Translations under genes and position numbers: made by a program
The notes under the pieces: model-generated
Databases searched by the model: none
Seen by the model: the letters and a program-made list of their open reading frames with translations, nothing else
Told to the model about the DNA's origin: nothing
Shown here: positions 42,667-51,407 of the stretch, one piece after another
How positions within the stretch are numbered: the first letter of the stretch is position 1
Layout of the letters: each line of letters starts with the position of its first letter
Source: Methanobrevibacter sp. YE315
Lineage (GTDB): Archaea > Methanobacteriota > Methanobacteria > Methanobacteriales > Methanobacteriaceae
Length of the DNA: 64,000 nucleotides
Assembly (NCBI RefSeq): GCF_001548675.1
Contig: NZ_CP010834.1
Coordinates: 1,461,501 to 1,525,500, forward strand
Direction of reading: 5' to 3'

Positions 42667-43560
42667 ATGGCACGGAGCGATAAGACTTTAGAAGATATTT
42701 TGGATGTTATTTTTTATGATAAACCGGCTACTCAAGATGAAATTGCTGAAAAATTAGAAATCAGTCGCAGATATGTTACTCAATTGCTTAAACCGTTAAT
42801 TGAAGAAAATATTGTCAAAAGGGCTTATGTCATCGATTTGAATAAATATGATGAAATATATGGTTCTTCAAATCCCATTTTTAATATAAAACAACATTCA
42901 GCCTTTTTTTTAATTGAAAACATGCTAAGCAGCATGAGCGAGCATGTTAAAGAACAGGTTCAGATGTCTTTTGATGCTATTTTGAATAATGATAAGAAAT
43001 TGGCAGAACAAGCTTTAAAACTGGATTTTACCACAAATAATATGTATGAAAAAGTTCGTTCCTCTGTTGAAACTATCATTGATGTTGATCCTCATTCCAA
43101 ACTTTCTAAAATTTTATTATTCAGCGAAGCAGCATACAATTATGAACGCATTGGAGATTATTCTGGCCATATTGCCAAATTTGTCATTAATGAGAAGTCC
43201 CCCGTCGATGATGAACTTTTAGGCATATTAAAAAAAATGCATAAATACGCACAAAAATCAATTTCATATGCAACTGATGCCTTTATTAATGGTAATATCG
43301 AATCACGTGGAAATTTGAAGGATACAGAAGAAAAAATCCATGAAACTCAACAAAAAGCTATGAATCTTATCGCTAATCAGATGGTTGAAACTTCTTTTGA
43401 GGATATTGAAATGTCTAATTATTATATATACATATCACGTGTAGTGAAATCATTCGAAAGAATGGGTGATATCTCAGTGGAAATTATGGATTTGGCTGCT
43501 GAATTTCATAAGGATATTCCAAGACCAACAACTCCACGTTCATTTAGAGAAAAAATTTAA
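42667..43560 (+). CDS. HTH-PhoU domain regulator
   Basis: A 297-residue cytosolic protein. Residues ~1-60 form a winged helix-turn-helix (KPATQDEIAEKLEISRRYVT is the recognition region); residues ~75-285 form two PhoU-type three-helix bundles with the metal-binding E/D-rich stretches YERIGDYSGHIA and FERMGDISVEIMDLA. PhoU proteins bind metal clusters and regulate phosphate uptake; the fusion to HTH is common in archaea and makes it a likely transcription factor. GGGGATG precedes the ATG. It is followed 39 bp later by a DUF3100 membrane protein rather than by phosphate-transport genes. Confidence 0.87.
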   Translation: MARSDKTLEDILDVIFYDKPATQDEIAEKLEISRRYVTQLLKPLIEENIVKRAYVIDLNKYDEIYGSSNPIFNIKQHSAFFLIENMLSSMSEHVKEQVQMSFDAILNNDKKLAEQALKLDFTTNNMYEKVRSSVETIIDVDPHSKLSKILLFSEAAYNYERIGDYSGHIAKFVINEKSPVDDELLGILKKMHKYAQKSISYATDAFINGNIESRGNLKDTEEKIHETQQKAMNLIANQMVETSFEDIEMSNYYIYISRVVKSFERMGDISVEIMDLAAEFHKDIPRPTTPRSFREKI

Positions 43561-43599
43561 AAACAATGCCAAATTTCTTTTCTTTTAGGAGGAGATTTT

Positions 43600-44970
43600 A
43601 TATCAAATAATAAACCACAAGAGACATTTAGGGGAAAAACTGATAGGGCAATTAAGAAACGACCCCCATGGAAGGAATATAACTTGCATATAGTCTGTCT
43701 TGTTCTAGTTGTCATCTCAATGGCCATTGGAGTTAAAGAGATTAGAATCACTGATACCATAAGTGTTTTATTATTGCCTTTAATATATGCTCTAATTATG
43801 GGTTTGGCTCTTTTTTTAGCAAAACCTATAAAATTTGTAGGTGAGAAGCAATCAAAAGTAGCTGAAGGAGCTATGGTTTTATTTATAGGAGCCTTAATTG
43901 CTAAATTAGCTATTTCAAGTGGACAATCTATTGATATTATTTTTAATGTCGGCCCTGCCTTGATTTTACAGCTTTTGGGGGATTTAGGTACTCTTATAGC
44001 ATTGCCTGTTGCTTTGCTTTTAGGATTTAGAAGAGAAGTAATCGGTATGGCAAGTTCCATTTGCCGTGAACCGAACTTGGGAATCATTATCGATAATTAT
44101 GGTTTCAAATCCCCTGAGACACGGGGAGTCTTAGCCATTTTTGTAATAGGATCCATTATCGGCACTCCATATATCAGCTTTTTGGCAAGCATAAGCATTT
44201 CCCTCATACCTTACCATTCATATGCCTTTGCAATGGCTTCAGGCATAGGAAGTGCAAGTATGAATGCTGCAGCGTTGGTTCCATTGGTGCATATGTACCC
44301 TGCTATGGCTACCCAATTGGAGGCCTTTGCAGGATGCAGCAACATTCTTTCTTTTTGTTTAGGCATTTACATGTGCATGTTCATTTCCTTGCCTCTTGCA
44401 GAAAAATTGTATAAATGGCTATCTCCAATCATAGGTAAAGGTGAGGGGAAAACCATTGATGATGAATATGCTATTGAAGGAGTGAAAGATGATAAATATG
44501 CCACTTCTGAGGATTTAAGTTCAGGTAAGATTGAAAGATGGGTCACTTTTCTTGTACTGTTCTCAATCATTGTCACAGTTGGAAATTTCATAGGTTACCA
44601 TACCCCTTTGCTTGATGTATTCATCGGAATGCTAATAATTTCAATTATTACCCTTATCGGAATGTGCCTTGAGAGGATAATTCCATGGGACATATCATCA
44701 ATCATTTATATAAGTTTAATCGGTATTTTTTTAGCCATCCCTGGAGTTCCAACCTCAGACATCATAATTCCTTATGTTTCCCAAATTGAATTAACTACAA
44801 TATGCACTGCATTTTTAGCATATGTCGGTATTGCAATCGGTAACGATTGGGAAGAGTTTAAGAAGATTGGTTGGAAAGGAATCATTATAGCAATAATTGT
44901 AATTTCTGGAACTTACCTTGGTTCTGCAAGTATTGCAAATCTGGTTTTATTTGCAACAGGCATGATTTAA
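43600..44970 (+). CDS. DUF3100 family membrane protein (apparent ATA start)
   Basis: A 456-residue integral membrane protein with roughly a dozen hydrophobic segments, recognised as DUF3100-like from YNLHIVCLVLVVISMAIG, SICREPNLGIIIDNYGFKSP and the glycine-rich repeats. The function is unknown; a transporter of a metabolite is plausible. The start is unusual: AGGAGGA at 43587-43593 is followed seven bases later by ATA, in frame with the gene (ATA-SNNKPQET...), with no ATG, GTG or TTG nearby. The alternative is TTG 43684, behind GGAAGGA, which would start inside the first membrane segment. I give the longer form. Confidence 0.75.
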   Translation: MSNNKPQETFRGKTDRAIKKRPPWKEYNLHIVCLVLVVISMAIGVKEIRITDTISVLLLPLIYALIMGLALFLAKPIKFVGEKQSKVAEGAMVLFIGALIAKLAISSGQSIDIIFNVGPALILQLLGDLGTLIALPVALLLGFRREVIGMASSICREPNLGIIIDNYGFKSPETRGVLAIFVIGSIIGTPYISFLASISISLIPYHSYAFAMASGIGSASMNAAALVPLVHMYPAMATQLEAFAGCSNILSFCLGIYMCMFISLPLAEKLYKWLSPIIGKGEGKTIDDEYAIEGVKDDKYATSEDLSSGKIERWVTFLVLFSIIVTVGNFIGYHTPLLDVFIGMLIISIITLIGMCLERIIPWDISSIIYISLIGIFLAIPGVPTSDIIIPYVSQIELTTICTAFLAYVGIAIGNDWEEFKKIGWKGIIIAIIVISGTYLGSASIANLVLFATGMI

Positions 44971-45090
44971 TCTATTTTCATTATTCTAATCCGGTTAGTT
45001 TTCCTATTTTTCAATAAACATCTTCAGATACAATTTTAAAACAAAACTGATTGAAAAGTATGTGTAAGTGGTACGACTTTTTCATAAGTT

Positions 45091-45217
45091 TCAATATAAC
45101 TAGGCTCCCTGACCTCTTTTACCACTTCATCATTTAACCTTACCAATCACTAATGGAGAATCAGGGTCGTGAAGCTTGAAATTCCTTTTAACAAGTTTTG
45201 TGGAGTAATTTGCATAA
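45091..45217. repeat. Dispersed repeat, copy 2
   Basis: The second copy of the 126-bp repeat at 25927-26052, same orientation, identical over its last 54 bp. Here the minus-strand frame reads YANYSTKLVKRNFKLHDP, then IGKVK and a TGA stop, so it cannot encode the full peptide of copy 1. Confidence 0.85.
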
Positions 45218-45326
45218 TATATCCGAGATTATACGCAATTATTGTGAAATTTATTCATTAACTATTAAACAAAATCAGTTGTCAAAATGATCTCTATAAC
45301 TCTATAATATTAAAAAAAACAAGAAA

Positions 45327-45346
45327 AGAGCTATTTAAATAGCTCT
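45327..45346 (-). terminator. Terminator of the secreted Ig-like gene
   Basis: AGAGCTATTTAAATAGCTCT is a perfect 20-bp palindrome (8-bp stem, TTAA loop), 12 bp after the stop codon, followed on the minus strand by TTTTCTTGTTTTTTTT. Confidence 0.75.
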
Positions 45347-45358
45347 AAAAAAATGAAG

Positions 45359-45973
45359 TTATTCTAAAAAGAAGCTTCCTTTTCTTTCAGCTTCCTTATA
45401 TGAAGTATAAATTTCATATGCATCGGCACCGTCATTTTGACCGCCTACAATAACTCCATCGGAATTGTAATAGAAGTTGTATTCAGCACAATAGAATAAT
45501 GTTTCATTATCTTTTAAAGTGGAATTTTTAGCAGTTGCATTATCATATTGCACTGTGCTGGCAGTTGAATTGGATTCAGTGTCTTCACTAGTGGAGGAAC
45601 CTTCAACTATTGTAATATTTTCTTCTAGTTTGCATGGATTATATTTTTCGTTGCCTGTGTAATTGACAATTACTTTATGAACACCCAGTTCTTCATTATA
45701 TAAAACCAGGTACGCATTTCCATCCTTATCAGTGACCACTGAGTAGTTTTCAAATTTTCCGTTTGCTTCAAAGCTGATGTTTAGTTTTTGAGATGCAATT
45801 GGATTGCCTTGTGCATCTACAAGTTGTAATTCAATATTGTCTCCATTCTTCAATGTTTTTTCATTCAACATTTTTATTTCAGTGTTTTCCTTTGCATCGG
45901 CAGCAATTACGCTTCCAGCTGCAAAAGCAACAATGAAAACACTTAAAACCAATAATATTATCTTTCTGTTCAT
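45359..45973 (-). CDS. Secreted Ig-like domain protein
   Basis: A 204-residue exported protein: signal peptide (MNRKIILLVLSVFIVAFAAG, ending around VIAADA), then one Ig-like domain of the Big-type (residues ~35-120) with LQLVDAQGNPIASQKLNISF and GVHKVIVNYTGNEKYNPC, the usual pattern of Methanobrevibacter adhesin-like proteins. A Ser/Thr/Asn-rich linker follows, then a ~50-residue tail with aromatic and acidic residues (FYCAEYNFYYNSDG). No C-terminal anchor is visible, so it may be released or bound non-covalently. Single gene with its own terminator. Confidence 0.82.
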   Translation of the reverse strand: MNRKIILLVLSVFIVAFAAGSVIAADAKENTEIKMLNEKTLKNGDNIELQLVDAQGNPIASQKLNISFEANGKFENYSVVTDKDGNAYLVLYNEELGVHKVIVNYTGNEKYNPCKLEENITIVEGSSTSEDTESNSTASTVQYDNATAKNSTLKDNETLFYCAEYNFYYNSDGVIVGGQNDGADAYEIYTSYKEAERKGSFFLE

Positions 45974-46182
45974 AATATTGCCCCCATTATTATATATTTT
46001 TAATATATAAAGTTTTTTTAGAATATGTAAAGAATTTCATACAATTATTTAAATATACTTTAATTTCACTACGCCAGCATTATAATCTTTATCCAATAGT
46101 GCAAGAATAGCATGACTTAGTAAAATTAACAAATATCTCAAATAAGAATTTAGCTAGAAAGCAATAGAAGAAAAAATAAATT

Positions 46183-46202
46183 ATAGGGTTGTTAGGCCCT
46201 AT
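46183..46202 (-). terminator. Probable terminator of the Ppx/GppA-like gene
   Basis: ATAGGG and CCCTAT pair over six bases around an eight-base loop, about 80 bp after the stop codon, and a T-rich run (TTTATTTTTTC) follows on the minus strand. Confidence 0.55.
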
Positions 46203-46283
46203 CCACTTATTGTTAATATATGATGAATCTGAAACTTCTTTTATAACATTACCTCTTTAACATTTCCGATTGAAAGTTAAAGT

Positions 46284-47600
46284 TCATCTTTTACGGCATG
46301 AAATAACAAGTGAAAACAGCACCAGCACCAACATTGCAATAGGGTTTCCTGTTGGATTGGCAATAATTTTAGATGAAACCTTTACTATTTCAGAACTGCT
46401 GTTGGAAGACACATTTTCTGAAGACGGATCAACAGGCACATCCTTAGAACTTTCATTTTCAAGGAGCTCAAATAAGACCGCATCATCAATCTGCCCAGTA
46501 CAGTAATGTAGATTTTCCATATTATAATACTCCAAAATCGTTTTGACAATAATGATTCCAGGTATTAGGGTATTAAGCCTACTAGGAACAACATCAATTA
46601 TTTTTTGACGGTTTTCTTCTGTATCATCCTTGATATTATCCAACAGTTCATCCAACATTGAAACAGGAATGACAGTTTCATCCTCATTTATGAAGCCAAG
46701 TGAATTCAACATCAGCTTGGTGGCATAAACAGTGCCTCCAGTACCATATAAATCATTAATTGGATTTGTATTTTTGATGTCCAATTTTTTTAACTCGCTT
46801 AATGTCATGTTTTGAATATTGAGTCTTTCTGTTTCATTTGGAAAAGTTCCGTTGACAAATTCATTATAGGCTGAGTTTGACCCGAAAGGCATACTGGCCA
46901 CTATTGAGGGATTCCTGTTTACAAAATAAATAATTTCACAACTTCCCCCACCCAAATCTATATACAATCCATTATCATTAGTAAGGTCCATTTCTTTAAC
47001 TGCCTTAAAACCAAGTTCTGCTTCCTTTTCACCACTTATAACATGAATATCAATGCCCAATCTATTTTTTACAGCGGTTACCACTTCGTCAGGATTATCT
47101 ATTTTCCTTAAGCTTGCTGTTGCAAAAACGTAATCCTTTATTACCCCATTTGATTGCATTACTTCACTGTAATATTCAAGTATGGAAATTAGCTTTTCAA
47201 TGCCCTCGGGAGTTAACTTGTTGTTTTGAGTGTAGGAAGAGACAACAGAAGATTCTGCCAGAGAAATCTTTTTTGTTACTTCATTATTATGCACATCATA
47301 TATATTCAATCCGATTACATTTGAACCGAAATCAACAATTCCATATATCCCCTCTGGTTTATTGTTCTGTGCTGAAGGAGGCTCTGAAAGCGTTTCACTA
47401 ACGTTTGAACCTGAAGCAAGGATTGTTTCATTATCCATATCTGAATTATGCAGCATTACACTTTGATTCAAATCCTGGCTTAACATTACTGAATCAGTAT
47501 TGTTTAAATCCTCCGCACTGACACAAGAAATTGTTAAAATAGAGAGTATAAAAATTATCAATATGCCAAATTTTCTTGATTCCATAATAATATTATTCAT
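46284..47600 (-). CDS. Exported, anchored Ppx/GppA-family phosphatase
   Basis: A 438-residue protein joining three parts. Residues ~8-29 are a signal peptide (FGILIIFILSILTISCVSA). Residues ~85-395 are a complete Ppx/GppA (sugar kinase/Hsp70-fold) domain: phosphate loop VDFGSN at 89-94, TASLRKIDN, SGEKEAE at 189-195, IDLGGGS at 214-220 and GTGGT at 286-290. After a Ser/Asn-rich linker, NPTGNPIAMLVLVLFSLVIS plus CRKR forms a C-terminal membrane anchor like that of Methanobrevibacter surface proteins. Family enzymes act on polyphosphate or pppGpp in the cytosol; here the domain should face outward. Start could also be ATG 47585. Its substrate is unknown. Confidence 0.85.
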   Translation of the reverse strand: MNNIIMESRKFGILIIFILSILTISCVSAEDLNNTDSVMLSQDLNQSVMLHNSDMDNETILASGSNVSETLSEPPSAQNNKPEGIYGIVDFGSNVIGLNIYDVHNNEVTKKISLAESSVVSSYTQNNKLTPEGIEKLISILEYYSEVMQSNGVIKDYVFATASLRKIDNPDEVVTAVKNRLGIDIHVISGEKEAELGFKAVKEMDLTNDNGLYIDLGGGSCEIIYFVNRNPSIVASMPFGSNSAYNEFVNGTFPNETERLNIQNMTLSELKKLDIKNTNPINDLYGTGGTVYATKLMLNSLGFINEDETVIPVSMLDELLDNIKDDTEENRQKIIDVVPSRLNTLIPGIIIVKTILEYYNMENLHYCTGQIDDAVLFELLENESSKDVPVDPSSENVSSNSSSEIVKVSSKIIANPTGNPIAMLVLVLFSLVISCRKR

Positions 47601-47927
47601 TTAGTACCTTTTATACTTTTCACATTGAAATCAAAAAAAATAAACATTAAAGTATATATTTGTATAAAATATACGACACCATAATAAAATGTGTTCAAAG
47701 TGTTTCACTTGTCTTCTGAATAGAAATATTTCAATTGGAGTTTTTGAACATGATTCTCTGAAAGATTATATAAAACGCCTGTGGCTTTTGCAAATGAGGT
47801 TTACAAAGATAATATTGATGCAAATGCCCAGATTCAGTAATGTCTCCCTGAACTTTTGCAGAAGTTGTCCATCCCCAGCTTAGCATCAAAGCGGGAGTAT
47901 TAATTATTATAAAAAAAAGAAAAGTAA
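47601..47927. other. Intergenic region, no convincing gene
   Basis: About 330 bp. A 64-codon plus-strand frame at 47689 has cysteines but no ribosome-binding site and no family resemblance; I regard it as chance. The promoter of the Ppx-like gene should lie at the left part of this gap. Confidence 0.45.
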
Positions 47928-49104
<1,177 letters not shown>

Positions 49105-50142
49105 TTACATTTTAATTTTACCTTTGAATTTAGCATAAACAGCATAATCAACGTATGTTTTATCATTAATGATTTCCTGTGTTTTTGGAGCTAATTCTCT
49201 TCTTTCAACAATTTCATCTTTAACAGTTATTGTAAAACCATCACTTCCTGCACCTGATCCATAAGAGATAACGAAAATATTATCTCCAGGTTCTGCAACA
49301 TCCAAAATATTGGACAATGCTAAAGGTACAGCACCAGAATAAGTGTTTCCAATGTTTGGAGTTAATAATCCTTGTTTGATTTGTTCTGATGTGAAACCTA
49401 ACTTTTTACCTGCTCTTAAGTAGAACTTACCGTTAGGTTGATGGAAACAAGCATAATCATAATCTTCAGGTTTGGAATCAGTTTCTTCGAATAGCATCTT
49501 TGCAGCGCTTAATACATGCTTGAAGTAAGCTGGTTCTCCTGTAAAACGACCACCGTGAGATGGGTAGTCTTGGCCTTCTCTTCTGTAGAAATCAGGTGTA
49601 TCGGTTGTGAAACTGCATGTGTGATTGATGTCTGCAAGAGTATCCTTTTCACCGATGATATAAGCTGCTCCACCAGCAGATGCAGTGTATTCCAAAGCAT
49701 CTCCAGGAGCTCCTTGTGATGTATCAGCACCAATAGCAAGTGCATATTCTACCATTCCTGATTTTACAAGACCCATAGACATTTGAATACCAGCAGTACC
49801 TGCTTTACATGCAAATTCCAAATCAGCTGCAGTCAACTTTGGAGTTGCACAAACCGCTTCAGCTACAATGGAAGCAGTCGGTTTTACTGCATATGGATGT
49901 GATTCTGAACCTACATAAACAGCACCAATCTTGCTTGGGTCAATTTGAGCTCTTGCTAGAGCGTATCTAGCAGCAGTAACTGCAATGGTTGCAGTGTCTT
50001 CATCGGCAGAAGGTACGGATTTTTCATTAACAACCAATCCATTTGATAAAGCTACAGGGTCATCACCCCATACCTTTGCAATTTCTTCTACCTTAATCCT
50101 ATATGAGGGAACATGCGCCCCATATCCTACTATTCCTACCAT
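49105..50142 (-). CDS. Hydroxymethylglutaryl-CoA synthase
   Basis: A 345-residue archaeal HMG-CoA synthase making HMG-CoA from acetoacetyl-CoA and acetyl-CoA. The catalytic Cys is in [14 protein letters not shown], the general-base Glu in [11 protein letters not shown] and the His in [18 protein letters not shown] lies near the C-terminus. The start [12 protein letters not shown] follows GGTGAT. With the downstream thiolase it supplies the isoprenoid pathway for membrane lipids. Confidence 0.95.
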   Translation of the reverse strand: MVGIVGYGAHVPSYRIKVEEIAKVWGDDPVALSNGLVVNEKSVPSADEDTATIAVTAARYALARAQIDPSKIGAVYVGSESHPYAVKPTASIVAEAVCATPKLTAADLEFACKAGTAGIQMSMGLVKSGMVEYALAIGADTSQGAPGDALEYTASAGGAAYIIGEKDTLADINHTCSFTTDTPDFYRREGQDYPSHGGRFTGEPAYFKHVLSAAKMLFEETDSKPEDYDYACFHQPNGKFYLRAGKKLGFTSEQIKQGLLTPNIGNTYSGAVPLALSNILDVAEPGDNIFVISYGSGAGSDGFTITVKDEIVERRELAPKTQEIINDKTYVDYAVYAKFKGKIKM

Positions 50143-50285
50143 TAAATCACCATAAAATAATAATCTTAACCAAATTAAAAATTAATTTAATTATTTATAT
50201 TTTATATTTATTATTATATAAAATTAACTAAAAAAAAGGATTATTTAAACAAAATAAGAATTTTTAAAAAAGTAATTATCCAAGA

Positions 50286-50359
50286 TGCAGTCGCCGGGAT
50301 TCGAACCCGGGTTGTAGGCTTGGAAGGCCCAAGTAATAACCAGACTATACCACGACTGC
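50286..50359 (-). tRNA. tRNA-Gly (TCC)
   Basis: A 74-nt cloverleaf without intron: acceptor stem GCAGTCG / CGACTGC, discriminator A, anticodon loop CTTCCAA between TGGGC and GCCTA, T arm CCGGGTTCGAATCCCGG. The 3' CCA is not encoded. Confidence 0.93.
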
Positions 50360-50368
50360 ATAAAAAAA

Positions 50369-50442
50369 TGCGGCGTCCGGGATTTGAACCCGGGTCTCTA
50401 ACGTGGCAGGCTAGAGTCTTAACCAGGCTGGACTAACACCGC
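50369..50442 (-). tRNA. tRNA-Gly (GCC)
   Basis: A 74-nt cloverleaf: acceptor GCGGTGT / ACGCCGC, discriminator A, anticodon loop CTGCCAC between CTAGC and GTTAG, T arm CCGGGTTCAAATCCCGG. Nine bases separate it from the other tRNA-Gly, so the two form one transcription unit. Confidence 0.93.
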
Positions 50443-50477
50443 ATGAAAAGTAACAACAAATAAACTTATGTTTTAAT

Positions 50478-50487
50478 AATATATAAA
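50478..50487 (-). promoter_or_regulatory. TATA box of the tRNA-Gly pair
   Basis: TTTATATATT on the minus strand, 36 bp before the 5' end of the tRNA-Gly(GCC) gene, the spacing expected for a stable-RNA promoter. Confidence 0.6.
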
Positions 50488-50734
50488 TCTTTGCATTATT
50501 TACCGGTTATTTGTTTAATAATAAGTTTATCCTCAGAATCAACTGTTCTAACCAAAATGATTACAGCAAAGTACACTATAATCGAAACGGACATGGCTAG
50601 ACATAGATTTTATATGGATCCATATATTGGACAGTTAAGATTGTCCAAAAGAAAGCACAAATACTAACAAGCATCAGTGAAATCGACAAACCCATATTTC
50701 AAATACTGTTTACATTATTATCCGAATTTTTACA

Positions 50735-51403
50735 TTAGATCTTTTTAGCTGTCACGCAAATCCAATCGTTTTCATCATTGATATAAGCCTTGAAATCATC
50801 AAAGCCCGCAGTCTTAAGGGATTCTTCCAAAACATCTTCTGAATAGATTTTCATGTCTAATAATTCAACAAGATCATCATATTTATCCATTTCACCTTCC
50901 CTATATACTGCTTCATTACAAATGAATATGAATCCACCTTTTTTAAGAACCCTATTTACTTCTTTTAAATCATTTATGAAATCTGGCCAGAAATAAATAG
51001 TTTCAAAAGCGGTTGCAATATCGAAAGTCTCATCGTAAAAAGGCATTTGAGAAACGGAACCCTGCAAAACGTTTACGATTCCCTCATCAATAAACTTCTT
51101 ATTCAATGCAATTGATTTGTCAACACTTACCTCTGAATAGTCGATTCCAACAACCCTTCCGTTTTCAGAGATTTGTTCTGCGAAACGTTCAATGTTTCTT
51201 CCGCCGCCGCATCCGATGTCCAATATTTTGCTGTCTTCGTTAATTTGAAAGTGACTGACTCCCCATTGTGCCATTGATTCATGGGATTTATTCATTCTGT
51301 CCAATATCTGATGGCCCAATTCACCGACGGGTTTTCTTGCATTTATTATTAATTCCTTATCTTCAATATTGTGGCCTGTGTTAACTTTATCATTATCTTT
51401 CAT
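50735..51403 (-). CDS. Class I SAM-dependent methyltransferase
   Basis: A 222-residue methyltransferase. Motif I is ILDIGCGGGRNIERF, followed by VVGIDYSEVSVDKSI, the acidic post-I strand, and FDIATAFETIYFWPDFINDL with VLKKGGFIFICNE. It resembles UbiE/arsenite-type small-molecule methyltransferases more than RNA enzymes. It lies 4 bp after tgtA with GTGATAAT before the start, so the two are co-transcribed, but a link to archaeosine synthesis is not established. Confidence 0.87.
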   Translation of the reverse strand: MKDNDKVNTGHNIEDKELIINARKPVGELGHQILDRMNKSHESMAQWGVSHFQINEDSKILDIGCGGGRNIERFAEQISENGRVVGIDYSEVSVDKSIALNKKFIDEGIVNVLQGSVSQMPFYDETFDIATAFETIYFWPDFINDLKEVNRVLKKGGFIFICNEAVYREGEMDKYDDLVELLDMKIYSEDVLEESLKTAGFDDFKAYINDENDWICVTAKKI

Positions 51404-51407
51404 ATTA

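Larger units (their letters stand above)
44971..45358. other. Intergenic region holding repeat copy 2
   Basis: Between convergent genes. Apart from the 127-bp repeat and the terminator palindrome listed separately, I see nothing. Beyond the repeat on its minus strand, a decayed frame continues (VVKEVREPSYIETYEK) before stops appear, supporting the view that the repeat is a gene remnant. Confidence 0.5.

Noticed and set aside
47689-47883. 64-codon plus-strand frame with CxxC-like cysteines, considered as a DUF35-type zinc protein
   Set aside because: Wrong strand for the mevalonate genes, spacing of cysteines does not fit DUF35, and no OB-fold part follows.
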